Origin: Clostridia bacterium
GTDB taxonomy: Bacteria > Bacillota_A > Clostridia > Christensenellales > Aristaeellaceae
Direction: 5' to 3'
DNA: 26,860 nt
Assembly: GCA_017530275.1 (NCBI GenBank)
Contig: JAFXMP010000244.1
Coordinates: forward strand, 1-26,860
Shown here one piece after another: positions 23,947 through 26,860 of this stretch (positions within the stretch are counted from its first letter, which is position 1; each line of letters starts with the position of its first letter). The notes under the pieces were generated by a model. The model ran no database searches and was not told the origin of the DNA. It saw only the letters and a list, made by a program, of their open reading frames with translations. Made by a program: the position numbers and the translations under genes.

Positions 23947-24762
23947 CTAATCATGAAGCCAGTTTTTACTGTTATATAAGGGTCCCAAGGCGGCATAGCG
24001 CCGGGTGATCCATTTGCAGATGCCGTCCAGGCCAGGGTAGATCATGCGCTCCGAAATGTTGATGTAGTCCAGCTTATCCCGAATTTCCAATTTGACCTTG
24101 GCCGGGATCACGATGCGGCGGAAGCATTCGGCAGCGCCGGGCAGTGTGTCCAGGGTGACGGTGGGATCGCTGCACAGGGAAAACAGGGCGTACTGATTGG
24201 CGATGCGGTTCACCGCGCTGGCGGGCTCGAAAAATAAGCCGAAGGGGATGGAGGAAACGGCTTTCAGCGCGTCGAAACCATCACCCACCCGGTCCATCAT
24301 TTCCATGCTGAAAATGTTGCACCGCTCCGCTGTCAGCATGTCCTTGAGCCGGTCCGGCAGCAGCAGGTTCATTTGGTCCACGTTCACGCACCAGATTACT
24401 CCGTCCCGATCGTAGGCGTTCTGGTCCTCCGTGGCGAAATGGGCGGCTACCAGGGGAGAATAGGTCCAGTCCAGCAGGCGGGTGGGCAGGCCGAACTGCT
24501 GGGCCATGGCCAATAGCTGCCAGAAGGAAGCGACGGCGTGCAGATCGGCGTAGCCATATTTTTTGAAGGACCGCAGCATGGGCTTTTCCAGCGTCAGGTC
24601 GTGGCCGCAGGCCCGGTTCAGGCTGGGCAGCAGTCCCCAGCGGATATCCGCCATGCCCCGGTACACGCAGTTGTTGCGGTAGCGCAGGATGGCGGGGTCC
24701 CATACATCCTGAAAAATGGCGGACTGCAATTGGTCCCAGCCCCGGATCACGGTTTCCTGCAA
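23947..24762 (-). CDS. FRG-domain protein
   Basis: A soluble protein of about 271 residues with the FRG domain, named for its Phe/Tyr-x-x-Arg-Gly core. The motif is visible as CVYRGMADIRWGLLPSLNR, followed by the family hallmark FGLPTRLLDWTYSPLVAAHFA. The biochemical role of FRG proteins is not settled. I place the start at TTG 24762, because AAGGGGG lies 7 bp upstream while the ATG codons at 24789 and 24819 lack a site; the ATG at 24819 would also overlap queH on the other strand. It is divergent from queH by about 40 bp. A GAGAGTT element follows its stop codon. Confidence 0.85.
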   Translation of the reverse strand: MQETVIRGWDQLQSAIFQDVWDPAILRYRNNCVYRGMADIRWGLLPSLNRACGHDLTLEKPMLRSFKKYGYADLHAVASFWQLLAMAQQFGLPTRLLDWTYSPLVAAHFATEDQNAYDRDGVIWCVNVDQMNLLLPDRLKDMLTAERCNIFSMEMMDRVGDGFDALKAVSSIPFGLFFEPASAVNRIANQYALFSLCSDPTVTLDTLPGAAECFRRIVIPAKVKLEIRDKLDYINISERMIYPGLDGICKWITRRYAALGPLYNSKNWLHD

Positions 24763-24801
24763 AGAAACGACCCCCTTTTTTATCAACATAACGGAGGCAA
24801 T

Positions 24802-25410
24802 ATGAAGCGAAATTACCAAACTGAAATGGAAGAAGAAATCGAGCGGTTAGCTGGCCGGCGGCCCACCCTGCTGCTGCACAGCTGCTGCGGGCCCTGCTCC
24901 AGCGCGGTGCTGGAAAGGCTGGTGGAACACTTCCAGGTGACGGTGCTTTACTACAATCCCAACATTGAGCCGGAGGAGGAATACCGTCACCGGCTGTCCG
25001 AGCAGGAACGCCTTTTGTCGCTGCTGCCGGGGGACGTGGATTTGCTGCCCTGCGATTACGACCACGACGCCTTTGCCGCCTTCGCGGAGAGCATGGCGGA
25101 CTGCCCGGAGGGAGGCGATAGGTGCTTGGCCTGCTTTGCTCTGCGGCTTCGGGAAACGGCCCGGCAAGCCAAGGCCCACGGCTTTGAATACTTCACCACC
25201 ACCCTGTCCGTCAGCCCCCACAAGAACGCCGACAACGTGAACCGCATCGGGGAGGCCGCGGGACGGGAAGCGGAGGTCAAATACCTGATGGCCGATTTCA
25301 AAAAGAAAAACGGCTATCTGCGTTCCCTGCAATTATCCAAGGAATACGATCTGTACCGGCAGGATTACTGCGGATGCCAGTACAGCCGGGCGGCGAAGAA
25401 TCAGAGTTGA
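24802..25410 (+). CDS. queH: Epoxyqueuosine reductase QueH
   Basis: QueH reduces epoxyqueuosine to queuosine at position 34 of tRNAs for Asp, Asn, His and Tyr; it replaces QueG in many anaerobes. The 202-residue protein (DUF208) has the Cys set expected for its Fe-S and metal sites: C28-C29 and C32 in HSCCGPCSS, C108 and C111 in CLACF, and C190 and C192 in YCGCQYS. Other family segments are LYYNPNIEPEEEY and TTLSVSPHKN. ACGGAGG 4 bp before the ATG fixes the start; the open frame continues upstream but only as an overlap with the FRG gene. The final codons and the TGA stop lie inside the left arm of a GAGAGTT repeat element. Confidence 0.95.
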   Translation: MKRNYQTEMEEEIERLAGRRPTLLLHSCCGPCSSAVLERLVEHFQVTVLYYNPNIEPEEEYRHRLSEQERLLSLLPGDVDLLPCDYDHDAFAAFAESMADCPEGGDRCLACFALRLRETARQAKAHGFEYFTTTLSVSPHKNADNVNRIGEAAGREAEVKYLMADFKKKNGYLRSLQLSKEYDLYRQDYCGCQYSRAAKNQS

Positions 25411-25500
25411 GAGTTAAGAGTTGAGATATAGATAGTCCTGCGTTCTGTTCGCTGGATTCATCGGAGAGAGCATGTAACCATATAAATCTCCACTCTGCTC
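25403..25500. repeat. GAGAGTT-type inverted-repeat element, copy 4 (decayed)
   Basis: The left arm (25403-25427) is a run of GAGAGTT/GAGTTAA units, and the right arm (25486-25500) is a shorter, partly matching inverse copy (11 of 15 positions). The core begins with ATATAGATAGTCC and ends with CCATATAAATCTCC, as in copy 2. The left arm overlaps the last codons and stop of queH. The element fills the gap between the convergent queH and biotin ligase genes. Confidence 0.75.
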
Positions 25501-25509
25501 CTGATGGAG

Positions 25510-26277
25510 CTACAAAAGTCCCTCAAACGCCCCGCTCCCCAGCGTCACTTCCCCCGTGCGCAGGGTATGAGGGCCGGTATCGTCCTCAATCATCAGTCCG
25601 CCGTCCGGGGCCACGCCGGTGACCCGGGCGGTTTTTTCCTGCCCATTTTGGGTATATCGGATATCGTGGCCCACCAGGGGCATGCGCTGCCGGTAGGCGT
25701 CTAAAATCGCTGGATCGTCGGGCTTTTTCAGACCGTCCAGGATGTACCGGGCGATTTTGCCTGCCAGCGCGGGGGCTTCCACGGCTGTGTCCAGCGCGCC
25801 TGCGGGCCCTGCCTCTGGGAGAAACCCGCCGGGAGGTGTGCGCAGATTCACCCCGACGCCAATGATCACCGGACCGCCCAGCCCTTCGGCCAGAATGCCG
25901 CAGACCTTTTTCCCCTTTTGGAACAGATCATTCACCCATTTGATCTTGGGCTGCAAGGCGGTCGTTTCCTCGATGGCCCTGCATACCGCAACGGCTGCCA
26001 GAATCGTGATCAAGCCGCAGTCTGTGCCCTCCGGCGGGGCAACCAGCAGGCTCATATACAATCCTGTGCCCGGAGGCGAAAGGAAACTTCGGCCCAGCCG
26101 GCCCCGGCCCGCGCTTTGGCTGTTCGCCGTCAAGAGGAAGGGCGGCGTGATCTGCCCGGCACGGTATCCTTCCTTCAGACGGAGGTTGGTGGAATCCGTT
26201 TCATCCAGTATCCGCAGCGGTATGCCTTCCCAACTGCTCCCCAACGCCTGCCGGATGGCTTCTTCCGCCCGGTCCAC
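25510..26277 (-). CDS. birA: Biotin-[acetyl-CoA-carboxylase] ligase, monofunctional
   Basis: Biotin protein ligase activates biotin to biotinyl-AMP and attaches it to the carrier protein of carboxylases. The protein (about 255 residues) has the biotin/AMP-binding loop AGRGRLGRSFLSPPGTGLYMS from about 56, KWVNDLF at 113-119 and the catalytic Lys124 region KVCGILAE. A C-terminal SH3-like BPL domain (about 205-255) follows. No N-terminal helix-turn-helix is present, so it cannot act as a BirA-type repressor. I chose the GTG at 26277: GGAGG lies 8 bp upstream, and the TTGGCA-17-TATAAT promoter places the transcript start near 26303, too close to the ATG codons at 26301 and 26292. Confidence 0.94.
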   Translation of the reverse strand: MDRAEEAIRQALGSSWEGIPLRILDETDSTNLRLKEGYRAGQITPPFLLTANSQSAGRGRLGRSFLSPPGTGLYMSLLVAPPEGTDCGLITILAAVAVCRAIEETTALQPKIKWVNDLFQKGKKVCGILAEGLGGPVIIGVGVNLRTPPGGFLPEAGPAGALDTAVEAPALAGKIARYILDGLKKPDDPAILDAYRQRMPLVGHDIRYTQNGQEKTARVTGVAPDGGLMIEDDTGPHTLRTGEVTLGSGAFEGLL

Positions 26278-26309
26278 AGCTCTCGCCTCCATTTTCTTCA
26301 TGCCGCTCT

Positions 26310-26338
26310 ATTATAATCTTTTTTAGCGCTTCTGCCAA
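26310..26338 (-). promoter_or_regulatory. birA: Sigma-A-type promoter of the biotin ligase gene
   Basis: On the minus strand TTGGCA (26338-26333) and a perfect TATAAT (26315-26310) are 17 bp apart. Transcription should start near 26303, giving a leader of about 25 nt before the GTG at 26277. Confidence 0.8.
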
Positions 26339-26398
26339 GAGGGCACATCGTCGATGTATTATTCCTTAACAAAAAAGCACAAAAAAATCTTACTTCAC

Positions 26399-26439
26399 TC
26401 GCAAAAAAGAATTCGCAAAAAAGAATCGCAAAAAAGAAT
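26399..26439. repeat. Three tandem copies of TCGCAAAAAAGAAT upstream of a promoter
   Basis: Copies start at 26399, 26413 and 26426 (14-bp unit, the last two sharing one base). Further A-runs precede them (26371-26387) and T-runs follow (26445-26456). The block ends about 24 bp before the -35 box at 26463, a position where A-tracts act as UP elements or bend DNA. Confidence 0.85.
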
Positions 26440-26462
26440 TTCCCGTTTTTTGATTTTGCCAC

Positions 26463-26491
26463 TTGCTTTTTCCCCTGTTCGGTGGTAAGAT
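26463..26491 (+). promoter_or_regulatory. Strong plus-strand promoter ahead of a structured leader and tRNA-Ala
   Basis: TTGCTT (26463-26468) and TAAGAT (26486-26491) are 17 bp apart, preceded by A/T-rich DNA. Transcription is predicted to start at 26496-26498. No other convincing promoter lies before the tRNA gene at 26703, so the transcript would carry a leader of about 205 nt. Confidence 0.65.
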
Positions 26492-26496
26492 ATCAA

Positions 26497-26680
26497 AGTG
26501 CCTGATCGATCAGGCATTAAAATCGGAGGATCGGTTCTCATACCCCGCTCGATTCCCTCCAAAGGCAGTCCCCGGGGCCTTGAAGCCGGGTGATATACAG
26601 GGATACTTCTTTTGGGGTTCACAGTGTGGCGATTGCCAGCCTCTGTCATCCCTTCTGAGAATCCACTCCATAAGGAGTTT
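26497..26680 (+). ncRNA. Candidate structured RNA or leader upstream of tRNA-Ala, class unassigned
   Basis: The 400 bases between the biotin ligase start and the tRNA contain no credible gene. From the predicted transcript start, the RNA opens with an 18-nt palindromic hairpin. A closing stem pairs GGTTCTCA (26532-26539) with TGAGAATCC (26656-26664). GGCAGTC can pair with GATTGCC further in, and CCCGGGGCCTTGAAGCCGGG makes a local hairpin. A weak 5-bp hairpin (ACTCC-ATAA-GGAGT) followed by TTT ends near 26680, giving about 184 nt. The size and the large pyrimidine-rich internal loop recall 6S RNA, but I cannot match a known consensus. It could equally be a tRNA leader that is removed. Confidence 0.35.
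26499..26516. promoter_or_regulatory. Perfect 18-bp palindrome at the predicted transcript start
   Basis: TGCCTGATCGATCAGGCA is its own inverse complement. It begins 1-3 bp after the predicted start of the plus-strand transcript, where an operator for a dimeric repressor would sit, or it forms the 5' hairpin of the RNA. The binding protein is unknown. Confidence 0.55.
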
Positions 26681-26702
26681 CACATATATCGCATTCCCTC
26701 AC

Positions 26703-26778
26703 GGGGCATTAGCACAGTTGGTAGCGCGCTACATTCGCATTGTAGAGGTCAGCGGTTCGAATCCGCTATGCTCCACCA
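26703..26778 (+). tRNA. tRNA-Ala (anticodon CGC)
   Basis: A 76-nt tRNA with encoded CCA. The 7-bp acceptor stem GGGGCAT / ATGCTCC contains the G3-U70 pair that identifies alanine tRNAs. The anticodon arm CTACA-TTCGCAT-TGTAG gives anticodon CGC at 26736-26738, reading GCG. The T arm AGCGG-TTCGAAT-CCGCT is intact, and the discriminator base is A. The D stem GCAC / GCGC has one A-C mismatch (positions 12 and 23), where GCGC or GTGC would pair fully. It is the last product of a transcript that starts near 26497, or has a promoter I cannot see. Confidence 0.95.
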
Positions 26779-26834
26779 AACATGAGAAATCCGAACTTTC
26801 AGCCGGTAGGCGGAGGGTTCGGATTTCTTATGTT
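26779..26834 (+). terminator. Long hairpin directly after tRNA-Ala, terminator-like without a U-run
   Basis: An 18-bp stem (26779-26796 with 26817-26834, one G-U pair, including AAATCCGAAC / GTTCGGATTT) closes a 20-nt loop. It begins on the base after the CCA end. No T-run follows within the window, so it may act as a weak terminator or as a 3'-processing signal for the tRNA. Confidence 0.55.
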
Positions 26835-26860
26835 CATGAGCGATATAGGTATTTTCTAAC

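Noticed and set aside
24538..24801. N-terminal extension of the queH frame.
   Set aside because: It is the antisense of the FRG-domain gene; a strong ribosome binding site and the family N-terminus start at 24802.
25510..26277. The biotin ligase as a bifunctional BirA repressor.
   Set aside because: The catalytic domain begins almost at the N-terminus, leaving no room for a helix-turn-helix domain.
26395..26649. An 84-codon minus-strand open frame in the gap before tRNA-Ala.
   Set aside because: It has no ribosome binding site, runs through the A-tract repeats and the palindrome, and its sequence looks like no protein family.
26497..26778. tmRNA or RNase P RNA in the terminal region.
   Set aside because: The tRNA part has a complete anticodon arm, and no tag-peptide frame, RNase P core motif or SRP motif is visible.

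Overview
The window looks like a GC-rich chromosome segment of an anaerobic Clostridia-type Firmicute. The grounds are gene content and order: mutS-mutL-miaA, the trio TIGR03960 radical SAM - DUF2344 - RNase G, YlbF-type protein, QueH, MscL, and AGGAGG-type ribosome binding sites with sigma-A-like promoters. Genus or species cannot be fixed from the sequence alone. It is chromosomal housekeeping DNA with small accessory insertions; I see no phage, plasmid, transposase or CRISPR array.

Left part (1-9866, all minus strand): a mismatch-repair / tRNA-modification block reads right to left as mutS, a DUF3791-like gene, mutL, an AT-rich orphan and miaA (cut by the window edge). mutS carries a one-base deletion between its Walker A and Walker B motifs. 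To its right lie a PAP2 phosphatase interrupted by an in-frame TAG, a YlbF-like Cys-tailed protein, a small P-loop kinase, a GNAT acetyltransferase and miaB. MiaA and MiaB act one after the other on A37 of tRNA.

Middle (10003-13869, minus): RNase E/G, DUF2344 and a TIGR03960 radical SAM protein, driven by a clear promoter at 13841-13869. Divergent from it (13953-18756, plus) is a tightly overlapping four-gene operon: GH3 glycosidase, two-domain GNAT, PIG-L deacetylase-like protein and a second GH3 paralogue. It looks like a dedicated amino-sugar conjugate pathway and is the most interesting enzymatic locus here. Oppositely oriented terminators at 18774-18862 separate it from mscL-HAD on the other strand.

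Right part (19489-26860): mscL-HAD, psuG, a nucleotide-hygiene run (two NUDIX enzymes, a YfcE-type phosphodiesterase and a fused RNase PH-XTP/dITP diphosphatase), an FRG-domain protein, queH, and a monofunctional biotin ligase. The last 560 bases hold two promoters, an A-tract tandem repeat, a perfect 18-bp palindrome at a predicted transcript start, an unassigned structured leader and a tRNA-Ala(CGC).

Across the window, four copies of a roughly 100-bp inverted-repeat element built from degenerate GAGAGTT units each begin or end within about 12 bp of, or overlap, a stop codon. They form a small interspersed repeat family with a positional preference for gene 3' ends.
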